From Methylobacterium platani (GTDB lineage: Bacteria > Pseudomonadota > Alphaproteobacteria > Rhizobiales > Beijerinckiaceae), in NCBI RefSeq assembly GCF_001653715.1, contig NZ_LWHQ01000048.1:1-36738 (forward strand): 36,738 nucleotides of DNA, given 5' to 3'. The first letter of the stretch is position 1; each line of letters begins with the position of its first letter. The translations under genes and the position numbers were made by a program. The notes under the pieces were generated by a model, which was given only the letters and a program-made list of their open reading frames with translations, did no database searches and was not told where the DNA came from. Positions 7,370-15,560 of the stretch are shown piece by piece.

Positions 7370-7714
7370 GATCTCGTCGTCGCCGACCATGACGAGGTGC
7401 GTCGATGCGCGTGGTTCGTCCGGGATCGGTAGTCCTCCGCGACTGAAGAACTCCGAGCCAAGCGTTATCTCCTCGGACGGTCGTCGTTGCTTGCCGCGAT
7501 CCTCTTGAGCGTTGCGGCCCGGCGGACCGTCTCGTCTCGAAACAGGATCGTCCCGGCACGATACGACGGGTGTCGTCTTTCGGGACTGGCGAACGGGACG
7601 GTCGGTCCCGGATGGCGGAGGCGAGGCTTTGCGCGCGACGAGGATCGGGACGGGACGGATCACCGGCGGTGCCGGCGCGCCCCGGCGCGCGGCGGCGGCC
7701 GACGGGCGGCGGTC

Positions 7715-8911
7715 GTGAGCGGCCCCGCCCTGCGCGTCCTCGTCGCCCATAACCGCTACCAGGTCCGCGGCGGCGAGGATGCGGCGGTGGCCCGCGACCT
7801 CGCCGCCCTGGAGCGGGCCGGCTGCGCGGTCGAGGCGGCGTATCTCGACAACGCGGCGATCGATTCCGGCCTCGCCCGCCTGCGGGCGGCCGTGTCGGCG
7901 ACGCACGCCCCCGCCGGCATCGCCCGGGTGATGGAGGCGGTGCACCGCTTCGCCCCGGACGTCGTCCACGTCCACAACGTCTTCCCGCTGCTCTCGCCGG
8001 GCATCCACGCGGCGGCGCGGGCGGCCGGCTGCGCCACGGTGCAGACCCTGCACAATTACCGCCTGATCTGCCCGGGCGCCTTCCTGATGCGGGACGGGGC
8101 GCCGTGCGAGAGCTGCGTCACCGGCTCGCCCTACCGGGCGGTGCGGTTCGCCTGCTACCGCGGCTCGCGGATCGGCTCGCTCGCCGTCGCCCGGATGGTC
8201 GACGTCCACCGCCGGGCCGGGACCTGGCGTCGCGACGTCGACCGGTTCGTCGCGCTCACCCCCTTCGCGCGCGAGCGCTTCGTCGCCGCGGGCTTCCCGT
8301 CCGACAAGATCCGCATCCGTCCGAACGGGCTGCCCGATCCGGGCCCGCCCGCGGGGCACCCGCGCCGCGGCCTCGTCTATGTCGGGCGGCTCAGCCCCGA
8401 GAAGGGCGTGCTCGTCCTGGCCGAGGCCGCCGCCGCGGCGGGCATCCGGGTCACGGTGATCGGGGAAGGCCCGCTCGCCGGGACGCTGGCGGACCATCCG
8501 GCCCTCGACCTCCGGGGGCCTTGCGCGCCCAACGCCGTCCAGGCCGCGATGGCGCGGGCGGCCGCCGTGGTGGTGCCCTCGCTCTGGTACGAGGGCCTGC
8601 CGATGGTGGTGGCGGAGGCGTTCGCCGCCGGCACGCCGGTCGTCGCCTCGCGGATCGGGGCGCTGGCGAGCCTCGTTTCGGACGGCACCACCGGCCTCCT
8701 CGCCGCGCCGGGCGAGCCCCAGGACCTCGCCAGGGCGCTCGCCCGCATCGAGGCCGACCCGGCGGCGGCCGCCGCCATGGGGCGCGAGGCCCGCGCCGTC
8801 TACGAGCGCGAGTGGCGCGAGGACGTCACCACGCGCGCCCTCCTCGAGATCTACCGGGACGCCGTCGCCGCCCGGGCGGCCGACGCTCCCCTCGCACCGA
8901 CAGGAACCTGA
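7715..8911 (+). CDS. Glycosyltransferase family 4 (GT-B fold)
   Basis: A 398-residue cytoplasmic or membrane-associated glycosyltransferase, probably adding one sugar to a lipid-linked oligosaccharide. The N-terminal Rossmann domain carries the glycine-rich acceptor loop RVLVAHNRYQVRGGED and PDVVHVHNVFP. A cysteine cluster (HNYRLICP with C119, then C131 and C134 in CESC) is characteristic of a GT4 subgroup. The C-terminal donor domain has GLVYVGRLSPEKG (219-231) and the E-x7-E motif E293/E301 in YEGLPMVVAEAF. The GTG start at 7715 (MSGPALRVLVAHN) is chosen because homologues begin just before the first beta strand; the frame is open further upstream. It ends four bases before the WecG-like gene, so the two are co-transcribed. 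Confidence 0.9.
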   Translation: MSGPALRVLVAHNRYQVRGGEDAAVARDLAALERAGCAVEAAYLDNAAIDSGLARLRAAVSATHAPAGIARVMEAVHRFAPDVVHVHNVFPLLSPGIHAAARAAGCATVQTLHNYRLICPGAFLMRDGAPCESCVTGSPYRAVRFACYRGSRIGSLAVARMVDVHRRAGTWRRDVDRFVALTPFARERFVAAGFPSDKIRIRPNGLPDPGPPAGHPRRGLVYVGRLSPEKGVLVLAEAAAAAGIRVTVIGEGPLAGTLADHPALDLRGPCAPNAVQAAMARAAAVVVPSLWYEGLPMVVAEAFAAGTPVVASRIGALASLVSDGTTGLLAAPGEPQDLARALARIEADPAAAAAMGREARAVYEREWREDVTTRALLEIYRDAVAARAADAPLAPTGT

Positions 8912-8915
8912 CACC

Positions 8916-9746
8916 ATGGCCCACGATCCCCTCGTTCCCTCCTTCGAGATCGGCGGCGTCCCGGTTTCGGCGACCGACATGGCCGGGCTCGTCGCAGCGG
9001 TCGGGCGGCGGCTCGCCGCCGGCCCGGCGCAGCCCGGCAGCTTCGTGGTGTTCCGCGACGCCCACGGCGTGGTGCGGGCGCAGAAGGACGCCGCCCTGCG
9101 CGCCGCCCATCACGAGGCGCTGCTCGTCTGCGCCGACGGCCGGCCGCTGAGCTGGATCGGCCGCTGGCGCGGGCTGTCCGCGATGCAGCAGGTGCCGGGC
9201 ATCGAGTCGGTCGAGGCGGTGTGCCGGGCCGGCGCGGCGGAGGGCTGGCGCCACTACTTCCTCGGCGGGGGCGAGGGCGTCGCGGATCTCCTCGCGACGA
9301 CGATGCGCGCCCGCGTGCCGGGTTTGCAGGTCGCGGGGGTCGAGACCCCGCCCTTCCGCGCGCTCGACGCCGCCGAGACCGAGGCGATGCGCGCGCGCAT
9401 CCGCGCCTCGGGGGCACAGATCGTCTGGATCGGGCTCGGCACGCCGAAGCAGGAACTGTTCATGGCCGCGCACGCCCCGCACCTGCCGGGTACGATCGCC
9501 ATGGGGGTCGGGGCCGCCTTCGACGTCGCGACCGGCCGCATCCGGCGGGCGCCGCGGCTGCTCCAGGTCGCCGGCCTCGAATGGGCCTACCGCCTCGCCC
9601 GCGAGCCGCGCCGGCTGTGGCGGCGCTACCTCGACACGATCCCGCGCTTCCTGCTGATCGCGGCGCGCGACGCGCTCAGCGCCCGAAAGGCGCCCCGGCC
9701 AGCAGGGACCGGTGCATCCGGGCGGACGGGATCGTCGGCAGCCTGA
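8916..9746 (+). CDS. WecG/TagA/CpsF family glycosyltransferase (GT26)
   Basis: A 276-residue enzyme of the family that transfers N-acetylmannosamine-type or glucuronosyl residues onto undecaprenyl-diphosphate-linked sugars during polymer synthesis. Visible family features are the ADG motif with the presumed catalytic base D74 (VCADGRPLSW), YFLGGGEGV (114-122), IVWIGLGTPKQELFMA (169-184) and GVGAAFDVATG (198-208). The C-terminus is basic and membrane-associating (LAREPRRLWRRYL). The ATG start follows GACAGGAACCTGACACC. It is co-transcribed with the GT4 gene upstream. The last 71 bases, coding for an unconserved Ser/Gly/Ala-rich tail, overlap the end of the convergent beta-helix gene. The sugar and the acceptor are not known. 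Confidence 0.9.
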   Translation: MAHDPLVPSFEIGGVPVSATDMAGLVAAVGRRLAAGPAQPGSFVVFRDAHGVVRAQKDAALRAAHHEALLVCADGRPLSWIGRWRGLSAMQQVPGIESVEAVCRAGAAEGWRHYFLGGGEGVADLLATTMRARVPGLQVAGVETPPFRALDAAETEAMRARIRASGAQIVWIGLGTPKQELFMAAHAPHLPGTIAMGVGAAFDVATGRIRRAPRLLQVAGLEWAYRLAREPRRLWRRYLDTIPRFLLIAARDALSARKAPRPAGTGASGRTGSSAA

Positions 9747-11676
9747 GGCCGCTGCCCTCGGCCAGCGCCGCGAAATCCTCCGGCGCGACCGAGGTCCGGG
9801 CCAGCGCCGCCAGGTCGGCCGGCGGGTGGGCCGGGGCGCGGTTGCGGGCAAGGGTCTGCTCCGCCTCGCTGCCCCCGTCGGTGAAGCGGAACGGCTCGCT
9901 CAGCGCCAGAAGGTTGTCGGCGAGGACGTTGCCGGTCGCGACCGCCGGGCGGTCGTAGAGCAGGCCGGGCAGCCGCGGGTAGCGCGCGCGCCAGGGCGCG
10001 GATCCCACCGGCATCGCCGCGTAGGCGGCCCGCAGCTCCGACTGCGGATCGGTGATCGCGTCGCGGGCCCAGGTCTCACCGCGGGAATCGACGTGGATCG
10101 CCGGGCTCGCGGCGACGAAGACGTTGCCCTCGACGCGGTTGTCGCGCCCGCCGCCGATGAAGACCGGCTGGTCGACCCGCAGGAAGAGGTTGCCGGACAC
10201 CGTGAAGCCGCTCGCCATGTCGTCGAGGTAGACGCCCTTCACCTCGCGGTCGGCGTCGCCCCGGATGTCGTGCAGGAAATTGCCCGCGATCACGCTGCCC
10301 CGGGCGGTCCAGTCGCGGCCGGCATAGATCGCCCCGGTATCGGTGGCGCCGGTGAGGAGGTTCGCGATCTCGTTGCCGGCGATCCGGTGGTCGTTGCCGC
10401 GGATATGGATCGCGTAGGCCGGCGAATCGTGGATGAAGTTTCCCGAGACCTCGGCCCCGACGCCGTCGAGCGCGACCGCGGGGTGCTGGGTCGGCAAGCG
10501 GCGGGCATAGCCGGTCAGCCGGCTGTCGCGCAGGAACAGGCCGCCGGGTTTCAGAGTGCGGCGCTCCCCGCCCGAGAGCACCACCGCCTCGGCGCCGCTC
10601 CCCGTGAGGTCGCCGCGGAGGATCCCGCTGTCTTGCGCCCCCGCGAACACCGCCCCGCGCCCGCCGGACGGGCCGAGCACGCTGTCGGCGACGACCACGT
10701 CCCGCCCGCCCGTCACGCGCACGAGGTCGCCGCGCGCCATGGCGAGGCGCAGGGCCTCGATCCGCAGATGGGACGCGCCCTCGGCGGCGAGCAGCGTCTC
10801 GGCGACCGAGACCTCGACCGTCTCGGGACCCCGCGGCCAGGCGAGCAGGGTGCCGCTGCGCGCGTCGCGCCACCAGGTGCCGGGCCGGTCGAGGCCGGCG
10901 AGCAGGTGGACGAGGCGGATCGGAGCCTTGGCGCGGATGCCCTCGTAGGGCGGGCGGTCGAGGGTGAGGCGCATGCCCGTCCCCTGCGGCGCCGTCCGCA
11001 CCACCGGCAGCGCCTCGAAGAGCCAGCCCCAGCGCCAGTAGCCCTCGGCCCACAGGTCCGGCTCGTCGCGCAGGGACGGCGGCGCGTTCGCCAGGGTGAA
11101 TCCCGACCCGTCGCCGTCCCGCGCCTCGGCGAAGCCCTCCGCCGGCCAGCGGGCGGGATGCATGGCTCCCTCGCCGTCGAAGACCTCGAAGGCGGGAGGC
11201 ACGGGCGTCCCGTCGAGGACGATCGGCGCCTGGATCCGCGCGGGGGCCCGAGCCGAAGGAGGCAGCCGGTAGGCCCGCACGCGGCCCCGCGCCGCCGCCG
11301 GCAGGCGGGCCGCGAGGGCGGGATCGAGCGGGATCGGCGCGAGGCGCAGGCTGCCGACGAGGCGGGCCGATCCGTCGGCGGGCCCGCGGATGACGAGCGG
11401 CGCGCCGGGCGTGCCGCCGTCCCTCGGCCCGAGCCGCACGGCACCGGTCAGGCGGTGGGTGCCGGCGCCGAGCGCGATGACGATCTCCGCCCGCGGATCG
11501 CGGGCGCGGCGCCGGCGGGCCTCCGTCACGGCGTCGGCCAGGGTGGCGACGGCGCCCGGACCGGGGCGCACGCCCTCGGCGGCGACCGGGATCTCGACCG
11601 GGCCGGCCTGGGCGGGACCATGGGAGGCGCCGAGGAGCGCGGCGGCCAGGAGGAGAAGGGTCCGCATGGGGGCCAT
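9676..11676 (-). CDS. Secreted right-handed parallel beta-helix protein
   Basis: A 666-residue exported protein. A signal peptide spans about residues 1-24 (hydrophobic TLLLLAAALLGA, cleavage after AQA). The N-terminal region (ATLADAVTEARRRRA, then IVIALGAGTHRL) is typical of the start of polysaccharide-acting beta-helix proteins. The middle, about residues 300-500, is a ladder of short repeats ending in asparagine turns (VSGNFIHDSPAYAIHIRGND, IAGNEIANL, IAGNFLHDI, VSGNLFLRV, VEGNVFVAA). Such folds are found in polysaccharide lyases, hydrolases and epimerases; the catalytic type is not clear. It is the last gene of the minus-strand exopolysaccharide run, though 271 bases after the co-polymerase gene, so trimming or turnover of the polymer is a reasonable inference. 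Its end overlaps the GT26 gene by 71 bases. Confidence 0.85.
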   Translation of the reverse strand: MAPMRTLLLLAAALLGASHGPAQAGPVEIPVAAEGVRPGPGAVATLADAVTEARRRRARDPRAEIVIALGAGTHRLTGAVRLGPRDGGTPGAPLVIRGPADGSARLVGSLRLAPIPLDPALAARLPAAARGRVRAYRLPPSARAPARIQAPIVLDGTPVPPAFEVFDGEGAMHPARWPAEGFAEARDGDGSGFTLANAPPSLRDEPDLWAEGYWRWGWLFEALPVVRTAPQGTGMRLTLDRPPYEGIRAKAPIRLVHLLAGLDRPGTWWRDARSGTLLAWPRGPETVEVSVAETLLAAEGASHLRIEALRLAMARGDLVRVTGGRDVVVADSVLGPSGGRGAVFAGAQDSGILRGDLTGSGAEAVVLSGGERRTLKPGGLFLRDSRLTGYARRLPTQHPAVALDGVGAEVSGNFIHDSPAYAIHIRGNDHRIAGNEIANLLTGATDTGAIYAGRDWTARGSVIAGNFLHDIRGDADREVKGVYLDDMASGFTVSGNLFLRVDQPVFIGGGRDNRVEGNVFVAASPAIHVDSRGETWARDAITDPQSELRAAYAAMPVGSAPWRARYPRLPGLLYDRPAVATGNVLADNLLALSEPFRFTDGGSEAEQTLARNRAPAHPPADLAALARTSVAPEDFAALAEGSGLRLPTIPSARMHRSLLAGAPFGR

Positions 11677-11855
11677 CGTCGGAGCCTGTTCGACTTGATC
11701 GGACTGGTACCGCAGAGGATTTCTCCGTCCAGCTCACGACCTCAGGATGAGGTCGAGAATGGGAAAATCTCCGATACCGGTCGAATGGACTATCCGAGCC
11801 CGTGCCCGCCGGTGCGAGGAGGACGGGGCGCGGTCATTCTCTTCGTCCGCGAGCG

Positions 11856-11892
11856 GCAGGGCTGTCCAGGGACATCAAGCGAGCAGCCCTGC
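11856..11892. terminator. Inverted repeat after the co-polymerase gene
   Basis: Arms GCAGGGCTG (11856-11864) and CAGCCCTGC (11884-11892) pair perfectly over nine bases with a 19-base loop. It lies between the end of the Wzc-like gene and the start of the beta-helix gene, both on the minus strand. It may attenuate or end transcription between them. Confidence 0.35.
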
Positions 11893-11923
11893 ACGCTTCC
11901 GGTATCGAAATCCGCCCCCGAAA

Positions 11924-11941
11924 CGACCCGGGCCCGGGTCG
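11924..11941. repeat. Perfect 18-bp palindrome next to the co-polymerase stop
   Basis: CGACCCGGGCCCGGGTCG is fully self-complementary and lies six bases beyond the stop codon of the Wzc-like gene. It could be a protein-binding site or part of a terminator with the inverted repeat at 11856-11892. Confidence 0.4.
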
Positions 11942-11947
11942 ATCGCC

Positions 11948-14071
11948 CTACTCCCCCGCCGCCGCATCCGTGACGACGATCCGCGGGCGGCTCTTCGCGC
12001 CGATCGCCTTGAGCGCCCGGTCGATGGCGGCGAGGCGGCCGCGCCGGGCGCTCACCGCGACGAGGAGCGCCGGGATGCGCTCGTCGGCGATCAGGCGCTC
12101 GGTCACCACGTCGCCCCCGACGAGGCCGAGATCGACGACGACGAGGTCGGCGTCGCTGCGCAGGAGCGCGTCGGCGAGCGATCCGGCGAGGGTGCGCGGC
12201 AGGTCGGCCGGGCGGGGCAGCACCCGCAGGCCGGACGGCAGGGTGACGAGCGCGTCGGCGAGGGACCCGCGCGCGCCGAGCGTCGCGGCGAGGTCGCGCG
12301 GCGCCGCCGCGCCGAGGTCGCGGGTCAGCAGGCCGGACGGGTCGGCATCGACCAGGATCACCCGCTCGCGGTCGGCGGCCGCCGAGAGCGCCAGCGCCCG
12401 GGCGAGGCCCGACTTGCCGGCCCGGTCGTCGGCCGCCGTGACGAGGACGACCAGCGGCACCTGGCCGGGACAGGCGGCGGCGAGGCGGTGGCGCAGGCGC
12501 GCGACCGCGACCTCGTAGGCGCCGTCGCCCCGGGCGGAGCCGAAGTCCCGCCGCAACGCCGCCGCGCCGGTCATGCCGCGAGGCGCCCGCGGCAGGGCGT
12601 CGAGCCCGCCGCGGCCGAGATGCCCCTCGAGGCGCCGCCGCGAGCGGACGCGGCCGGCCAGGAGCTCGAGGGCGAGGCTGCCGACGAGGCCGACCCCGAG
12701 CCCGGCGACCAGGGCGGCGACGAAGATCACCGCGGTCGGCGGCCCCAGGCGCTTCTCCGGCGGCGAGGCCGGCGAGATGATCCGCGAGGCCGAGGTGTCG
12801 AGGCGCTGCTGCTCCTGCAGCTCGCGGGCGCGGACCAGGAAGGCCTCGTAGACCGCCCGGCTCGCCTCGACCTGGCGCTCGAGCTCGCGCAGCTGCACGA
12901 AGTCGTCGCCGACCTTGAGGGCGTCGGCCTTGCGCCGCTCCAGCGTGTCGGCGAGCGTGCGGGCGCTGGCGAGCGCGGCCTGGTACTCGTTGCGGCTCGC
13001 CGCGGCGATGCGGCGGATCTCGGCCTCGATCGCCTGGCGCAGTGCCCTCTCCTGCACCACGGCCGCCATGTAGCTCGGATGGCGCTTGCCCAGGGTCTCC
13101 TCGGCATCGGCGCGCAGGCGCTCGATTCCCGCGAGCTGCCCGCGCAGGGCCGTGATGGTCGGGTTCGTGACGATCTCGTTGGCGGAATCGAAGCGCCCGC
13201 CGGCGATCACGCCTTCGACCTGGCGCATCCGCGCGCCGGCATCGAGGGCCTTGGCACGGGCGGCGCCGAGCTGGTCGCTGAGCTGGGTCAGCTGCTGCTC
13301 GCTGACGAGCTGGGCGCGGGTGCCGACGAGGTTGTGCCTGGCGCGGTAGGCTTGCGCCTTGTCCTCGGCCCGGCGCAGGGCGTCGCGGAGCTCCGCCAGC
13401 CGGCCCTCGATCGCCTCGCCGGCCCGGCGCGTGGTGTCCGAACGGGTCGCGGCGTCGCGGGCGAGATAGGTCTCGGCGATGCCGCGGGCGAGGCGGGCGG
13501 CCTTGTCGCGGTCGTCCGAGGTCACCCCGAGCTCGACCACGAAGCTGCGCTCAAGGCGCCGCGCCCCGACCCGGTCGCGCAGGGCCCGCAAGGCGGTCAG
13601 CCGCGGATCGGCCGGCGCCTCGGTGCGGCCGGTCAGCCGCGCGATCGCCGCCTTGATCGCGCCGATCAGGGTCTCGCGGCCCTGGAACTCGGGATCCTGG
13701 GCGAGGTCGAAGCGGTCGACGACCCGGCCGAGCACGTCGTCGGAGGTCAGCACCCGGAGCTGGCTGTCGACGAGGAGCAGGCTCGCGTCGCTCGCCTGAT
13801 CGGGCGGGCTCAGGCCGTCCTTGACCACCTGCAGGCCGCGCGGGTCGATCAGGATCTGGGTCGAGGCGGCGTATTGCGGCGGGACCGCGTGCGTGAAGGC
13901 CGCGGCGGCGGCGAGGAACAGGAGGACGGGCAGCAGGACGGTGAGCCAGCGCAGGCGCACCGTGCGCAGGATCTCGCGCGGGTCCAGGAACCAGGGCTCG
14001 CGCCCCTCCTCGCCGCCGCGCGGGCTCGCGCCGATCAAAAGCCCGTTCCGGACATTCTCGACCATGGTCAT
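11948..14071 (-). CDS. Wzc/GumC/ExoP-type polysaccharide co-polymerase with degenerate kinase domain
   Basis: A 707-residue inner-membrane protein controlling chain length in Wzy-dependent export. Membrane segment 1 is at about 42-60. The periplasmic Wzz region runs to about 440, with DPRGLQVV and long coiled-coil helices (about 210-430). The proline-rich motif before the second segment (SPASPPEKRLGPP) and membrane segment 2 (about 447-471) follow. The cytoplasmic BY-kinase-like domain has Walker A' VILVDAD (571-577) and Walker B DLVVVDLG (642-649). Its P-loop reads AADDRAGKSG (546-555), keeping GKS but lacking the first glycine, and no C-terminal tyrosine cluster exists; no Tyr follows Y519. 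Autophosphorylation as in classical BY-kinases is therefore doubtful. It is separated from the Wzy-like gene upstream by 97 bases. Confidence 0.9.
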   Translation of the reverse strand: MTMVENVRNGLLIGASPRGGEEGREPWFLDPREILRTVRLRWLTVLLPVLLFLAAAAAFTHAVPPQYAASTQILIDPRGLQVVKDGLSPPDQASDASLLLVDSQLRVLTSDDVLGRVVDRFDLAQDPEFQGRETLIGAIKAAIARLTGRTEAPADPRLTALRALRDRVGARRLERSFVVELGVTSDDRDKAARLARGIAETYLARDAATRSDTTRRAGEAIEGRLAELRDALRRAEDKAQAYRARHNLVGTRAQLVSEQQLTQLSDQLGAARAKALDAGARMRQVEGVIAGGRFDSANEIVTNPTITALRGQLAGIERLRADAEETLGKRHPSYMAAVVQERALRQAIEAEIRRIAAASRNEYQAALASARTLADTLERRKADALKVGDDFVQLRELERQVEASRAVYEAFLVRARELQEQQRLDTSASRIISPASPPEKRLGPPTAVIFVAALVAGLGVGLVGSLALELLAGRVRSRRRLEGHLGRGGLDALPRAPRGMTGAAALRRDFGSARGDGAYEVAVARLRHRLAAACPGQVPLVVLVTAADDRAGKSGLARALALSAAADRERVILVDADPSGLLTRDLGAAAPRDLAATLGARGSLADALVTLPSGLRVLPRPADLPRTLAGSLADALLRSDADLVVVDLGLVGGDVVTERLIADERIPALLVAVSARRGRLAAIDRALKAIGAKSRPRIVVTDAAAGE

Positions 14072-14168
14072 GACGTGCCCAAGGCTCCCGGAGGGTTCTC
14101 GTTACGGGTCGGAGATGGTCCGTTCCGGGACGACCGGAGCGGACGACCTGCCATCTGACCCACGGGGT

Positions 14169-15557
14169 TCAAGCCGCGGGCCAAGCCTGCCCCGTCTCGC
14201 GACAGGACGGGGCGGCGTCGGCCCACCGCGTCGTCGGGTCGATCCCGGTCCGGGCCTCGGCCTCCCGCCGCGCCGCCCGGGCGAGGGCGAGCACCGCGAC
14301 GTAGGCCAGCACGTTGACGTTCCAGTCCTGGAACAGGCCGGGGGTCGTCATCCCGTTGAGGGCCAGCATCAGGATCAGGCAGGCGACGATGCGGCGGGTG
14401 CCGCGGTCGGCGCAGGCCGCGAAGCGGACCGGCTCGATCAGGGTGAGGAGCGCGAAGCCGAGGCCCACGAGCCCGGTGCCGGCCCAGGCGCTCAGGAACA
14501 TGTTGTGGGAGCTCGTGATGAACACCGCGTCGCGGCCGAGCTCGTCGGCGAGCTCCGTCGTCGGGATCAGGAGTTGCACGAAGCGGTCCGCCGCCGAGAA
14601 GCCGGAGCCGAGCAGGTGGTCGCGCGTCGCCGCGATGAAGGTCGGCCAGAAGGTGCCGCGCCCGGTGGCGTTGGCGAGCTCCTCGCGCGGCTTCTGGAGG
14701 ATCACCGAGAGGGCGTCGAGGAGCGCCGGGAAGGTCGACAGCCCGACCATCAGGAACAGGAATACCACGATCGAGGCGAGCGCCAGGATCACCCCGGCGA
14801 CGCGCACCCCCGGGCGGCGCGAGGCGATCATCAGGGCCGGGCCGACCGCGATCAGCGCTCCCGTCGAGGCGGCCGACCCCGCGATGACGAAGCCGACGGC
14901 CGCGAGCAGCAGGTAGCGGCCGCGCCGGCGGTTCGGCGGCCCGAACCACGCCGCGAAGCCGAGGAGCGCGCAGACGAGCGGCATCATGTTGTTCTTGGCC
15001 GAGGAGAACACGATGCCGGCGGCGAGGCTCTGGAGGATCTCCGGCGTCACCGAGACGAGCCAGGCGAGCGTCACGATCGCCAGGATGTCGGCGAGGCGAT
15101 GCCGGATGTCGGGCCGGTCGAAGATCAGGATCGAAGCCAGGGTGAACACCGCCAGCTCGGCGGTGCGGTAGAGCGTGTAGGCCGGGACGATCGACCAGGC
15201 GGCGCTGAGCCCGTTCACGCCGACCATCATCGTGAACGGCAGGTAGGGCATCGCGAAGGGCAGGAGCAGGATGCGCCGGTCGGCGGCGATCTTCACCCCG
15301 AGATAGAGGGCGGTGAGGCCGGTGAGCACGATGGTGACGACGTTCGAGGCCGTCAGCCCCTGCTCCAGCACGGCGTTGCCGTCCTCGCGCGGCACCGTGA
15401 ACACGAGGGGCATGAAGGCGAACACCACCACCAGGGCGAGCGGCCAGGCCAGCGGCGCGCCGCCGGAGGGGATCCGCACGGCGAGCCGCCGGCGCAGGAC
15501 CGGGTAGGCCACCGCGAACCAGGTCGCGACCGCGACCGCGATCAGGGCGTTCAGCAT
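14169..15557 (-). CDS. O-antigen ligase/Wzy-type polysaccharide polymerase
   Basis: A 462-residue protein with 10-12 predicted membrane segments. The large periplasmic loop before the last helices contains the conserved Wzy_C features: ATGRGTFWPTFI, and SSHNMFLSAWAGTGLVGLG with the typical H-N pair. Proteins of this family polymerise lipid-linked repeat units or ligate chains to lipid A. Here the polymerase role is favoured because flippase and co-polymerase genes flank it and no LPS core genes are present. The C-terminal 45 residues are hydrophilic. Its ATG at 15557 lies three bases from the flippase stop at 15561, indicating co-transcription with tight coupling. Confidence 0.88.
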   Translation of the reverse strand: MLNALIAVAVATWFAVAYPVLRRRLAVRIPSGGAPLAWPLALVVVFAFMPLVFTVPREDGNAVLEQGLTASNVVTIVLTGLTALYLGVKIAADRRILLLPFAMPYLPFTMMVGVNGLSAAWSIVPAYTLYRTAELAVFTLASILIFDRPDIRHRLADILAIVTLAWLVSVTPEILQSLAAGIVFSSAKNNMMPLVCALLGFAAWFGPPNRRRGRYLLLAAVGFVIAGSAASTGALIAVGPALMIASRRPGVRVAGVILALASIVVFLFLMVGLSTFPALLDALSVILQKPREELANATGRGTFWPTFIAATRDHLLGSGFSAADRFVQLLIPTTELADELGRDAVFITSSHNMFLSAWAGTGLVGLGFALLTLIEPVRFAACADRGTRRIVACLILMLALNGMTTPGLFQDWNVNVLAYVAVLALARAARREAEARTGIDPTTRWADAAPSCRETGQAWPAA

Positions 15558-15560
15558 CGC

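Larger units (their letters stand above)
7204..7714. other. Upstream region of the exopolysaccharide locus
   Basis: I see no gene here. It holds a strong hairpin (7279-7301) and a 13-bp direct repeat (7318-7369). The open frame of the glycosyltransferase runs back to 7487, but the part before 7715 is Arg-rich and not protein-like. The promoter of the plus-strand glycosyltransferase genes should lie here. Confidence 0.45.

Noticed and set aside
7487..7714. N-terminal extension of the GT4 glycosyltransferase
   Set aside because: The 76 residues are Arg/Gly-rich and precede the natural first beta strand; a GTG at 7715 gives the normal family length.
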